Source of the DNA: Oscheius tipulae
Taxonomy: Eukaryota > Nematoda > Chromadorea > Rhabditida > Rhabditidae
DNA: 64,000 bases
NCBI GenBank assembly: GCA_037178975.1
Contig: JASJZH010000005.1
Location: 5,580,001 to 5,644,000 of the forward strand
Direction: 5' to 3'
In this document: piece after piece, positions 37,010-49,160 of the stretch
How the letters are laid out: each line of letters starts with the position of its first letter
Numbering within the stretch: the first letter of the stretch is position 1
The notes under the pieces: generated by a model
What the model saw: the letters and a program-made list of their open reading frames with translations, nothing else
The model's database searches: none
Told to the model about the DNA's origin: nothing
Made by a program: the position numbers and the translations under genes

Positions 37010-37480
37010 TTACAAGGCTGTCAAAGCACTTCCTTCCTTATATTCTCTCTCTCGTCCATACTCTAATGAGCCGTTGAGATCCTGAAAAGTTTTTATGCCT
37101 TCATAAACCTTAAAAGCTCCATTGAAGTGTCGGCTTTGGCTCTCTTTCTTTCTTCTCCTTCCGATCTCAAGTAACGAACAGGTGCATTCCTTTTTTTTTA
37201 CCTGGTCTCCGAATTTAATTTCAACTGGAAAATGATCACTTTCCGTTCTGGCTTTCCACCTAGATACAAATCTAGCCTTAACGCGGAACATCGTTCGGTT
37301 TACTACCATTGTGTCTATGTGTTCGACTCCGCCTCTTTTTCTATAGATGCCACGAACGGAAAAGCTCACGACACGCCTCGAAAAGCCCATTGGGTGTGTC
37401 TCTAGTTCGTTAACTTTGAACCTTATGAGACTCGTCGACCACTTTTCCCCATCACGTTTGGACGTTTTGTTTCTACCCAA
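37010..37480 (-). pseudogene. Endonuclease/exonuclease/phosphatase-like remnant
   Basis: A 156-codon frame holds a pattern like the C-terminal half of the EEP fold: a His-Ile-Asp step (GGVEHIDTMVVNRTMF) and TESDHFPVEIKFGDQ, where SDHxPV is the metal-binding Ser-Asp-His end of the domain. The N-terminal catalytic half (with the QE motif) is missing. Such fragments are common as dead non-LTR retrotransposon copies, and a host EEP gene exon is the alternative. The sequence after the SDH box is Lys/Arg-rich. No reverse transcriptase is visible nearby. Confidence 0.35.
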
Positions 37481-38279
37481 TGTTGTTCCAATTTTCTATT
37501 TTTGCAATACTGATTGTTAGACAGACTAAAGACGCCTAAATATCTGAGTCATCGATGAACTATCGCTGTTAGAAGTACACATAAGTGTTGTTAGAAGTAT
37601 TATAAAAAACCATTTCTAGCTGTAAGATTCTGATGATCACATCTTTTTGTTTTTCTCAGAAACCTGACACGGAGCGCGTCACCGTTTGCCTTTTGTGAAC
37701 CATTGAAGCAGGTAGATGTTCACACTATTTCATATCACGAAAACTAATTTGAGCTTTGAGCTCTCCGTTTTGGACACACCTTCGCTGAAGTGGTTCTCTT
37801 GATGAAGAACACAAAAAGGGGAAAATATCTTCTCGCTTTAGGATTAAGTAGCCTCCCAACTGGTCCATTGCGTCATCTAATCACTTAATTTTCCTCTTCT
37901 GATGTATACGAATTGTGTTCTATTCTCGGGGTCTATTTTGCAGCGAAGACGCCTAACCCGTTTTAGAAACTCAAAATTATTCCTAGAAGTTCTATGCACC
38001 TGACTCGCTCTTTGTGTCTTTAGTCCAATTAACGTTTTGGAGTGGGCTAATTGGTAAAAAAAACTCTTGTCTCACTCTCTCGGAGAGTCACTCGCCGAGA
38101 AGTCAACTGAGCGAATAATTTGATGAAGAGACTCCGCTCTCGTTTCGAGAGCACACCGATGACTCTGTTCTCATTTCGAGAAGCACCCGCTAACTTCTTA
38201 TCCCGGTCTCTTCTTATTCTGACTTCCAGACCTTTTCTACGTCATTCGAGGACGAGCACTAAGTGCTGGTTAATCTCTT
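37481..38279. other. No gene seen
   Basis: AT-rich sequence with pyrimidine-rich runs on the plus strand, no open frame of note. Confidence 0.35.
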
Positions 38280-38562
38280 TCAGTTTATGGTGAGAGTGTC
38301 TTCCTTTGCTTCCTCTTTTCTGCATCGTCTTCTCGGAACTTTCCGTTCATTTGCGACAGAATAGCCAATGTACCACCTTCCTACGTCTCTCTTTACGCCG
38401 CGGAATCTTGTTTTGAGCCCTTCTCTCCCGGAATATATTGTCATATTTCTCGAGGTAATTAAACGCCTCTTGTTGATCGAGAACATTATTGACCAAACTT
38501 GGACTGATGGGAGGCTCGAAGAGATCTTTGTCCAGTTCAAGCTGGAAGTGCCTTTCAATCAT
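38280..38562 (-). CDS. Candidate exon, unknown protein
   Basis: A minus-strand frame from about 38562 reads HFQLELDKDLFEPPISPSLV and QQEAFNYLEKYDNIFRERR, then turns very basic (RRKERRRK) before a GTGGTACATT donor-like step. A downstream basic frame ends near 38280. The amphipathic and then basic character suggests a nuclear or nucleic-acid-binding protein, but neither start nor splicing is certain. Confidence 0.25.
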
Positions 38563-38865
38563 AATGTATTGAACATCTCTTTACGTTTCACGACAAACCT
38601 TGATCCACGGGTTCACTCTTCTACTTGATCTAAATCTGGGACGAAACGGTACTACAGCAGGTCTGCAGTATTATTTTCACCTTCATTCCACTTCGATTTC
38701 TTCGAATAGAGTAGAGGCAGAGATTACAAATCAGCTTCTCTCTGCAACAACATCATCTATTCAAAACTGATAACTTGGAAACAGGTGTTTTTCTATTTCT
38801 ATTCCCAGCAGACTTCCTTACCTCTCTTGTGACCTTTTGCTTGGAACTCACCGCTATTTCAGACG
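38563..38865. other. Upstream region of the peptide GPCR
   Basis: No gene. The acceptor ATTTCAG at 38856-38862 lies 3 nt before the GPCR start codon. Confidence 0.4.
38856..38862 (+). promoter_or_regulatory. Candidate spliced-leader acceptor of the peptide GPCR
   Basis: ATTTCAG followed by ACG and the ATG at 38866. It fits a trans-splice site or the end of a 5' UTR intron. Confidence 0.45.
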
Positions 38866-40515
38866 ATGAACACGTCAGCGGGTTGCTCAAATGTGACCAT
38901 GTCAGAAGGACAGTGTTGGGGTCTGTCAGTCTGCGGCTACTGCTATGACTATGGAGAGACGAGAGTCGTCAGCAAGATGTACGAATCTTTCAATCTGGTA
39001 AATATTTTTCTTCTTTATCCGATGAAAAGAGAGGAAGAGAGAAAGATATGTTGCTTCAGGCAGTCATCGGAATCACTCTTCCTGTGATCGGATGTCTCGG
39101 CCTGGTCGGAAACTCCATATCGGCTTTTATCTACACAAGAAAGGAGATGGTCTCAAGTTTGAACATGTAAGTCATTTCAATCCGTGTTCCACTTCGCGAC
39201 AATACGAAAAATTTTGAAATAACTTGACCGTAAATTTGTTCATTGGCTAAAAACCTAGAAGCTTAAATTCAGGTACCTGGGTGCCCTGGCTTGTTCCGAC
39301 ATCGTCATCATCCTCACAGCCTTCTTTCTATTCTTCCTCGAGAACATGCGACGACGATCACTCTACGCGACCTACTACTTTGCCGTTCTTTCCCCCGTCA
39401 TGTTCCCATTGGGTAAGACAACCTGTTAGATCTTCGAATATTCTTTAGGTCTGACTGCTCAAACTCTGTCCGTTTTCCTGACCGTGGCTGCCGCTCTAGA
39501 CTGTCTCATTCTGGTGGCAGCTGACGAGAAGTTCAGCAACCAGTTTTGTTCAGTTCGGACATCCCTCTATGTGAGTTGATCTCTGTTTTGTTCCACCATA
39601 TTGTCCAGATCATTATCGGCATTGTGTTGGCTGCCTTCATCTATAACTCTCCCCACATGTTCGAGATTTTTGTCATCGACTGTTGGAGCGTTCCTTTCGG
39701 ATCAGTCACAAAGGATGTCTGCCCCACAGCTCTAAGAACTGATCCTGTCAGTAGTCTCTCACAAACTGAACCATATGAATTTTAGGACTACTTGACAATC
39801 TACTATGCCTACATGTACACGATAGTAATGGCCGGAGGCCCCGTTTTTCTGCTCATTGGCATCAATTCCGCTATCGTCCTCGCCATGAGAAGGTGGGCCT
39901 GTGCGAATGTTATGGTCGGCACCGAAAGAAACCCTCCAATAGGCCAGCTGGCGCAGTGGAAAAGCGCGCCGTTTTCCAAGCGACAGACCCGGGTTCAATT
40001 CCTCGTCGATGATGATTCAGTTACCGCCCCAGACAGAGTGCAAGTGCTGAACGGTTCTCAACTGAGACTTCCTTTTTTAATTCGAAATAAAGAAATTACA
40101 GAAAAAAACCCGAAGGAGACGAAGAATCCAATTCCTCGGACATTATCACTCTAGTCCTTGTTGTCTGCCTCTTCATTTGCTGTAATATTCTGGTATGTTC
40201 TTCTCACTATAAACTCATAAAGAATCTTTAGCCACTGACAGTCAACTTCCTGGAGCTGCTCTTCATGATCGTCAATGCCTATCTGATCGATCTTTCGAAC
40301 CTGATGGTCGTGGTCAATTCCTCTTGCAATTTCATCATCTACTACGCCTTTGGCTCTCATTTCCGCAAAACCCTCAAGGTTTTCAGTCAAATACTTTCAG
40401 TCAAATACAAAACATTTAGGCCTACTTTTCTCCCATCCTCCACCGCCGCAAAGAACATTTGGGCTTTCGACGAGTGCCCGTAATAGCCACACCTCCCAAG
40501 GAGGTCCTCATATGA
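38866..40515 (+). CDS. Rhodopsin-class GPCR (FMRFamide-receptor-like)
   Basis: Nine exons (38866-38997, 39060-39166, 39273-39412, 39449-39570, 39609-39746, 39786-39892, 40102-40192, 40232-40378, 40420-40515) join in phase. Glycosylation sites mark the N-terminus (MNTSAGCSNVT). TM1 holds GCLGLVGNSISAFIY, TM2 LGALACSDIVIILTAFFLF, TM3 TVAAALDCLILVAADEKF in the DRY position, TM5 MYTIVMAGGPVFLLIGINSA, TM6 IITLVLVVCLFICCNIL, and TM7 NSSCNFIIYYAFGSHFRKTL. The layout fits nematode FMRFamide-like peptide receptors. The DRY triplet is not conserved as such. The seventh exon is preceded by an enlarged 209-nt intron that carries a tRNA-like insertion. Confidence 0.85.
39943..40015 (+). repeat. tRNA-derived SINE-like insertion in a GPCR intron
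   Basis: Within the only long intron of the GPCR (39893-40101) lies a tRNA-like core: GCTGGCGCAGTGGAAAAGCGC (box A with a pairing D-stem) and GACCCGGGTTCAATTCC (box B). The acceptor stem cannot form and the T stem has a mismatch, so it is not a working tRNA. It resembles the core in the inverted repeat at 19.55-19.63 kb, and an A-rich tail (GAAATAAAGAAATTACAG) follows towards the splice acceptor. Interpreted as a SINE copy. Confidence 0.5.
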
Positions 40516-41501
40516 GAGTCTGTTCTTATAGTTTTCTGAGTGTGTATCATCAAGTCGGGTCCGTCTTTACACAAAATAAAGGGATGTTTCCGATTGAGTA
40601 ATTCACAGCTATACCAGCTGTCTTATCAGTCTTTTTGACGTAAAGTCAGGGCGTTTCCGCTGACGATGCAATGCTTCGATGACATCGTTTACTGTAAAGT
40701 GAGGATCCCCGAGTGATTATAATGCTTAGAAGGAGATACTGTGTAGTTCCTACAAGTGACTCAGAAGAACTGAAGCTTGCTAAATTGTTTTGATAAGAAT
40801 AGCAAAAAAGTGATATCTGTGACTGTGTTTTTAGACCCTTTAGTTTTCCGGAATGGCATTCCAATAGGTGCAACATAGTTGTCTACTTTATCTGGGCTGT
40901 CGCTTGAACACAGATTTTATTATTATGGCAGAGGTTCTAACAAAATGAAAAGAGGGTTTGAGCAAAAGCTCGAGAATTGCGAACAGTCAGAATCAATATC
41001 GATTGGTCAGTTTGAAACAATTTCTCGGGAATACTAGAGATGAAAAGCTCATAGTAGCTCTTCAACACTATTGTTAGCATTGTTATGGAGATTTCACATG
41101 CATCTGAGACACAGCGACACAGACACACCAAGCAAGGAAAACTTTGAGATTGGGAGTTTCAAGATAGCACTATTTGAAAGGTAACCATAAAAAGTTAATG
41201 AACCGCAATTGTATGCAATTCTGGGTATAAAAGATGCTGAAGTACTCTTCTCGCTCAATCACTGTACTGCTATTAACCACGTCCCGGACTCATCCAAACT
41301 TTCTGACTGTTCTTAGGCGATAAGACGACATGACAAAATCTCCAGAATGCTGTGCGGTCCCTCTTTTGGAGATAAGCCCGAGCAACGCCTTTTCTCCAGT
41401 TCCATTCAGGGGGTCAGTCCTCTGTGTGTGTCTCTGTGACTCATTCCTCCCTGTTCAGATTACTACTTCCTCGAGAGACCCGACCACTATTTTACTAGGT
41501 T
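40516..41501. other. Intergenic and 5' region of the mucin gene
   Basis: No gene supported. An open stretch from ATG 41330 can be followed, but splicing it to the mucin exon at 41459 leaves an in-frame TAG, so it is more likely a leader. The acceptor TTTACTAG at 41491-41498 lies 3 nt before the mucin start. Confidence 0.4.
41491..41498 (+). promoter_or_regulatory. Candidate leader acceptor that fixes the mucin start
   Basis: TTTACTAG then GTT and the ATG at 41502. It supports translation of the mucin from this ATG, giving a short basic end and a signal anchor. Confidence 0.45.
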
Positions 41502-44500
41502 ATGGAGCTGAAGTGGAAGAAACTACAACCATACATTTTTATTGGAACCATTGTTCTGGCCATTCTTGTAGCTGTGGCTGTGATTCTTATAGTAGTCCTC
41601 ACACAACAGACTAAAGATGGTGGGTATACTTTTTTCCCTTTCCTCACTGAAGCGCAATGGTGTCCGTCCTGTCTGTCATGGGGTCTGCACAGTTGCATGT
41701 CAACACTAATACACAAAACATCTAGAAAATAAATAAACTAGTACCGTTGGCTAAGATGAATAAAATACTGAAAGCCTTGAACTGGCTGGTTCCGGTTTAA
41801 ATTCCTGCCCCATCCAGTCATCTCTTGCACACTAAGCTCTCCACAATTGTCCCTATCGTCGCGGCCTGTTAAGCGTCTTAGTGTAGATAAATTGATAGCT
41901 TTTCAGAAACAACTACCACAGTCCAACCAACTGTAGTTCCAAAACAAAGTGTTTCGATATCCTTGTATGTTGGAAAAGATTATGACACTCCAACATCGCA
42001 GAGATACCGAAGAGCGGCAGACAGTGCCCACGACAAGAATTGCAATCTGGATGGGGTAACTTTTGATGGAGTGAAGGTTAAAAGAAGAGTTTAGCAAAAG
42101 ACAGCAGCTGCCAGCATCATTAATGCTCTCAATGATACCGTACGGTTTCGAATAATCAAGTATTCGGCCACTGCCAACTCATCAGACTTGATGACCGCAG
42201 CAGTAGCCAAAGCCTACCTGGATCAGAACGTCGCCCAGTTGAACGCCGAGGACTTTCTCCAATTTCCGTGAGTTGTGAAAAAAAGCACGAACAGCTCAAA
42301 AGGGAAAGTTTCTTTTTTTGGGCGAGACCAATAGACAAGGAAAAAAGAGGTTTGTTTCCAAGAATAAGTGTATCAAAGCAACAAGCAAAGTTTAGAAGGC
42401 TGGATCTCAGAAATGTCACGAGTTTCAGAGTTCTCGAAAGCTACAACAATGCCACGAAAGAAGATGAGCTAAAGACCTTAGTACATATGACGCCGTGTAA
42501 AGTTGTTAATTCTTCGTAGTACGTGGAGACCATCAACTTTCTTCAGTAAATATTTAGCACAAACTCTACAGACTTTGAAAACTTCACTACTGAAATCAAC
42601 AGCGACCCACAACTTGCCACCCAGATAATTATCGCCGCTCCTGGACTCAACCAAACGTCGTTAAACGTAAGAGAAAAGAATACAAAATCAAGAAACAGAT
42701 TTTAGAACACCTTCGGTGACGTTGATGTGACTCAAACAACAAGCAATATTACCGAAATAGTTAAAAAACAAGTTGGTGAGTTCAAACTAGCACCACTCAC
42801 AAAAACATCGAACTCTAGAAGAGCAAGCTGCTACCACATTGAAGCCGACAACGACAATCAAAACAACCCCAAAAACGGCACCAACAAGTTTTTCCACAGT
42901 TAGTCTAGAACCATCGACTACGACTACACAAACTCGAACAACGACCACAGCATCTGGAAGTTCTCCGGAGCCTGAAACCAAGACTACCCAGGCTGGAACC
43001 ACGACACCTAGATCCTCGCCTACAAAATCCCGAACCCCAACCACTCCGTCCGGAACCTCGACAACAAAGATTGGAACCAAGACTACACAGGCTGCAACCA
43101 CAACCACTGGACCTGAAAGTTCTGCAACCACGACTACTGGACCTGAAAGTTCTGCAACCACGACTACTGGACCTGAAAGTTCTGCAACCACGACTACTGG
43201 ACCTGAAAGTTCTGCAACCACGACTACTGGACCTGGAAGTTCTGCAACCACAACCACTGGACCTGATAGTTCTGTAACCACGACTACTGGACCTGATAGT
43301 TCTGCAACCACGACCACTGGACCTGGAAGTTCTGCAACCACAACCACTGGACCTGATAGCTCTGTAACCACGACTACTGGACCTGAAAGTTCTGCAACCA
43401 CGACTACTGGACCTGGAAGTTCTGCAACCACAACCACTGGACCTGATAGCTCTGTAACCACGACTACTGGACCTGGAAGTTCTGCAACCACAACCACTGG
43501 ACCTGATAGCTCTGTAACCACGACTACTGGACCTGAAAGTTCTGCAACCACGACTACTGGACCTGGAAGTTCTGCAACCACGACCACTGGACCTGGAAGT
43601 TCTGCAACCACAACCACTGGACCTGATAGCTCTGTAACCACGACTACTGGACCTGGAAGTTCTGCAACCACAACCACTGGACCTGATAGTTCTGTAACCA
43701 CGACTACTGGACCTGATAGTTCTGCAACCACGACCACTGGACCTGGAAGTTCTGCAACCACGACTACTGGACCTGGAAGTTCTGCAACCACAACCACTGG
43801 ACCTGATAGTTCTGTAACCACAACCACTGGACCTGGAAGTTCTGCAACCACAACCACTGGACCTGATAGTTCTGTAACCACAACCACTGGACCTGGAAGT
43901 TCTGCAACCACGACTACTGGACCTGATAGTTCTGTAACCACGACTACTGGACCTGATAGTTCTGTAACCACGACTACTGGACCTGAAAGTTCTGCAACCA
44001 CGACTACTGGACCTGGAAGTTCTGCAACCACAACCACTGGACCTGATAGTTCTGTAACCACGACCACTGGACCTGGAAGTTCTGCAACCACAACCACTGG
44101 ACCTGATAGTTCTGTAACCACGACTACTGGACCTGGAAGTTCTGCAACCACAACCACTGGACCTGAAAGTTCTGCAACCACGACTACTGGACCTGGAAAG
44201 TTCTGCAACCACGACTACTGGACCTGAAAGTTCTGCAACCACGACTACTGGACCTGGAAGTTCTGCAACCACAACCACTGGACCTGATAGTTCTGCAACC
44301 ACGACTACTGGACCTGAAAGTTCTGTAACCACGACTACTGGACCTGATAGTTCTGTAACCACAACCACTGGACCTGGAAGTTCTGCAACCACAACCACTG
44401 GACCTGATAGTTCTGTAACCACAACCACTGGACCTGGAAGTTCTGCAACCACGACTACTGGACCTGGAAGTTCTGCAACCACAACCACTGGACCTGATAG

Positions 44501-47500
44501 TTCTGTAACCACAACCACTGGACCTGGAAGTTCTGCAACCACGACTACTGGACCTGATAGTTCTGTAACCACAACCACTGGACCTGGAAGTTCTGCAACC
44601 ACGACTACTGGACCTGATAGTTCTGTAACCACAACCACTGGACCTGGAAGTTCTGCAACCACAACCACTGGACCTGATAGTTCTGTAACCACGACCACTG
44701 GACCTGGAAGTTCTGCAACCACAACCACTGGACCTGATAGTTCTGTAACCACGACTACTGGACCTGGAAGTTCTGCAACCACAACCACTGGACCTGAAAG
44801 TTCTGCAACCACGACTACTGGACCTGGAAGTTCTGCAACCACAACCACTGGACCTGATAGTTCTGCAACCACGACTACTGGACCTGAAAGTTCTGTAACC
44901 ACGACTACTGGACCTGGAAGTTCTGCAACCACGACTACTGGACCTGGAAGTTCTGCAACCACAACCACTGGACCTGATAGTTCTGTAACCACGACTACTG
45001 GACCTGGAAGTTCTGCAACCACGACTACTGGACCTGAAAGTTCTGTAACCACGACTACTGGACCTGGAAGTTCTGCAACCACGACTACTGGACCTGGAAG
45101 TTCTGCAACCACGACTACTGGACCTGATAGTTCTGTAACCACAACCACTGGACCTGGAAGTTCTGCAACCACAACCACTGGACCTGATAGTTCTGTAACC
45201 ACAACCACTGGACCTGGAAGTTCTGCAACCACGACTACTGGACCTGGAAGTTCTGCAACCACAACCACTGGACCTGATAGTTCTGCAACCACGACTACTG
45301 GACCTGAAAGTTCTGCAACCACGACTACTGGACCTGAAAGTTCTGTAACCACGACTACTGGACCTGGAAGTTCTGCAACCACGACTACTGGACCTGGAAG
45401 TTCTGCAACCACGACTACTGGACCTGATAGTTCTGTAACCACAACCACTGGACCTGGAAGTTCTGCAACCACAACCACTGGACCTGATAGTTCTGTAACC
45501 ACAACCACTGGACCTGGAAGTTCTGCAACCACGACTACTGGACCTGATAGTTCTGTAACCACGACTACTGGACCTGATAGTTCTGTAACCACGACTACTG
45601 GACCTGAAAGTTCTGCAACCACGACTACTGGACCTGGAAGTTCTGCAACCACAACCACTGGACCTGATAGTTCTGTAACCACGACCACTGGACCTGGAAG
45701 TTCTGCAACCACAACCACTGGACCTGATAGTTCTGTAACCACGACTACTGGACCTGGAAGTTCTGCAACCACAACCACTGGACCTGAAAGTTCTGCAACC
45801 ACGACTACTGGACCTGGAAGTTCTGCAACCACGACTACTGGACCTGAAAGTTCTGCAACCACGACTACTGGACCTGGAAGTTCTGCAACCACAACCACTG
45901 GACCTGATAGTTCTGCAACCACGACTACTGGACCTGAAAGTTCTGTAACCACGACTACTGGACCTGATAGTTCTGTAACCACAACCACTGGACCTGGAAG
46001 TTCTGCAACCACAACCACTGGACCTGATAGTTCTGTAACCACAACCACTGGACCTGGAAGTTCTGCAACCACGACTACTGGACCTGGAAGTTCTGCAACC
46101 ACAACCACTGGACCTGATAGTTCTGTAACCACAACCACTGGACCTGGAAGTTCTGCAACCACGACTACTGGACCTGATAGTTCTGTAACCACAACCACTG
46201 GACCTGGAAGTTCTGCAACCACGACTACTGGACCTGATAGTTCTGTAACCACAACCACTGGACCTGGAAGTTCTGCAACCACAACCACTGGACCTGATAG
46301 TTCTGTAACCACGACCACTGGACCTGGAAGTTCTGCAACCACAACCACTGGACCTGATAGTTCTGTAACCACGACTACTGGACCTGGAAGTTCTGCAACC
46401 ACAACCACTGGACCTGAAAGTTCTGCAACCACGACTACTGGACCTGGAAGTTCTGCAACCACAACCACTGGACCTGATAGTTCTGCAACCACGACTACTG
46501 GACCTGAAAGTTCTGTAACCACGACTACTGGACCTGGAAGTTCTGCAACCACGACTACTGGACCTGGAAGTTCTGCAACCACAACCACTGGACCTGATAG
46601 TTCTGTAACCACGACTACTGGACCTGGAAGTTCTGCAACCACGACTACTGGACCTGAAAGTTCTGTAACCACGACTACTGGACCTGGAAGTTCTGCAACC
46701 ACGACTACTGGACCTGGAAGTTCTGCAACCACGACTACTGGACCTGATAGTTCTGTAACCACAACCACTGGACCTGGAAGTTCTGCAACCACAACCACTG
46801 GACCTGATAGTTCTGTAACCACAACCACTGGACCTGGAAGTTCTGCAACCACGACTACTGGACCTGGAAGTTCTGCAACCACAACCACTGGACCTGATAG
46901 TTCTGCAACCACGACTACTGGACCTGAAAGTTCTGCAACCACGACTACTGGACCTGAAAGTTCTGTAACCACGACTACTGGACCTGGAAGTTCTGCAACC
47001 ACGACTACTGGACCTGGAAGTTCTGCAACCACGACTACTGGACCTGATAGTTCTGTAACCACAACCACTGGACCTGGAAGTTCTGCAACCACAACCACTG
47101 GACCTGATAGTTCTGTAACAACGACTACTGGACCTGGAAGTTCTGCAACCACAACCACTGGACCTGATAGTTCTGTAACCACAACCACTGGACCTGGAAG
47201 TTCTGCAACCACGACTACTGGACCTGGAAGTTCTGCAACCACAACCACTGGACCTGATAGTTCTGTAACCACAACCACTGGACCTGGAAGTTCTGCAACC
47301 ACGACTACTGGACCTGATAGTTCTGTAACCACAACCACAGGACCTGAAAGTTCTGCAACCACGACTACTGGACCTGGAAGTTCTGCAACCACGACTACTG
47401 GACCTGGAAGTTCTGCAACCACGACTACTGGACCTGATAGTTCTGTAACCACAACCACTGGACCTGGAAGTTCTGCAACCACAACCACTGGACCTGATAG

Positions 47501-49160
47501 TTCTGTAACCACAACCACTGGACCTGGAAGTTCTGCAACCACGACTACTGGACCTGATAGTTCTGTAACCACGACTACTGGACCTGATAGTTCTGTAACC
47601 ACAACCACTGGACCTGGAAGTTCTGCAACCACGACTACTGGACCTGGAAGTTCTGCAACCACAACCACAGGACCTGAAAGTTCTGCAACCACGACTACTG
47701 GACCTGGAAGTTCTGCAACCACAACCACTGGACCTGATAGTTCTGTAACCACAACCACTGGACCTGGAAGTTCTGCAACCACGACTACTGGACCTGGAAG
47801 TTCTGCAACCACAACCACTGGACCTGATAGTTCTGTAACCACAACCACTGGACCTGGAAGTTCTGCAACCACGACTACTGGACCTGATAGTTCTGTAACC
47901 ACGACTACTGGACCTGAAAGTTCTGCAACCACGACTACTGGACCTGGAAGTTCTGCAACCACAACCACTGGACCTGATAGTTCTGTAACCACAACCACTG
48001 GACCTGGAAGTTCTGCAACCACGACTACTGGACCTGGAAGTTCTGCAACCACAACCACTGGACCTGATAGTTCTGTAACCACAACCACTGGACCTGGAAG
48101 TTCTGCAACCACAACCACTGGACCTGATAGTTCTGTAACCACAACCACTGGACCTGGAAGTTCTGCAACCACGACTACTGGACCTGATAGTTCTGTAACC
48201 ACGACTACTGGACCTGATAGTTCTGTAACCACGACTACTGGACCTGAAAGTTCTGCAACCACGACTACTGGACCTGGAAGTTCTGCAACCACAACCACAG
48301 GACCTGAAAGTTCTGCAACCACGACTACTGGACCTGGAAGTTCTGCAACCACAACCACTGGACCTGATAGTTCTGTAACCACAACCACTGGACCTGGAAG
48401 TTCTGCAACCACGACTACTGGACCTGGAAGTTCTGCAACCACGACTACTGGACCTGGAAGTTCTGCAACCACGACTACTGGACCTGGAAGTTCTGCAACC
48501 ACGACTACTGGACCTGGAAGTTCTGCAACCACAACCACTGGACCTGATAGTTCTGTAACCACAACCACTGGACCTGGAAGTTCTGCAACCACGACTACTG
48601 GACCTGATAGTTCTGTAACCACGACTACTGGACCTGAAAGTTCTGCAACCACGACTACTGGACCTGGAAGTTCTGCAACCACGACTACTGGACCTGGAAG
48701 TTCTGCAACCACAACCACTGGACCTGATAGTTCTGTAACCACAACCACTGGACCTGGAAGTTCTGCAACCACGACTACTGGACCTGATAGTTCTGTAACC
48801 ACGACTACTGGACCTGAAAGTTCTGCAACCACGACTACTGGACCTGGAAGTTCTGCAACCACAACCACTGGACCTGATAGTTCTGTAACCACAACCACTG
48901 GACCTGGAAGTTCTGCAACCACGACTACTGGACCTGGAAGTTCTGCAACCACGACTACTGGACCTGGAAGTTCTGCAACCACGACTACTGGACCTGGAAG
49001 TTCTGCAACCACGACTACTGGACCTGGAAGTTCTGCAACCACGACTACTGGACCTGGAAGTTCTGCAACCACGACTACTGGACCTGAAAGTTCTGCAACC
49101 ACGACTACTGGACCTGGAAGTTTTGCAACCACGACCTACGAACTTTTGAAAAATGTTTGA
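41502..49160 (+). CDS. Giant membrane mucin, type II, with one frame break
   Basis: The start at 41502 gives a short basic cytoplasmic end (MELKWKKLQPY) and one strong helix (IFIGTIVLAILVAVAVILIV), so the C-terminal part is predicted outside the cell. Six short exons follow, encoding a globular region of about 190 residues with several N-glycosylation sites (NDT, NSS, NAT, NQT). Then come a Thr/Pro-rich linker and an array of about 201 units of a 10-residue repeat (TTGPxSSxTT, x = E/G/D and A/V). Thr, Ser and Pro dominate, ideal for dense O-glycosylation. One extra A near 44199 shifts the frame and would stop translation at 44227. Beyond it the same repeat is read in the next frame and ends ATTTYELLKNV at TGA 49158-49160. 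I treat the single base as an error or a recent mutation. Without it the protein would exceed 2,200 residues. Confidence 0.75.
43109..49139 (+). repeat. 30-bp tandem repeat array, about 201 copies
   Basis: A perfect 30-bp period runs for 6 kb; the only length change is one inserted A near 44199. Units vary at a few sites: GAA/GGA/GAT (Glu/Gly/Asp), GCA/GTA (Ala/Val) and silent changes among the Thr codons. On a larger scale a block of about 1,680 bp (43801-45480) recurs at 45420-47100 with a shift of 1,620 bp (54 units), showing unequal crossover or slippage of large blocks. Because the period is a multiple of three, several frames on both strands are free of stops. Confidence 0.97.

Noticed and set aside
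41330-41498. Upstream coding exon for the mucin starting at ATG 41330
   Set aside because: The best splice (41412 to 41459) leads to an in-frame TAG before the mucin ATG. The acceptor directly before 41502 supports the later start.
41740-41845. tRNA gene in the first mucin intron
   Set aside because: There is a box-B-like GGTTCCGGTTTAAATTCC but no box A and no stems. At most it is a worn SINE relic.
42905-49132. A minus-strand open frame of more than 2,000 codons (repeating GPVVVVAEL)
   Set aside because: It is the mirror of the mucin repeat. A 30-bp period without stops on either strand keeps it open, it starts at GTG within the array and has no splice, signal or domain context. The plus strand has exons, a signal anchor and mucin composition.
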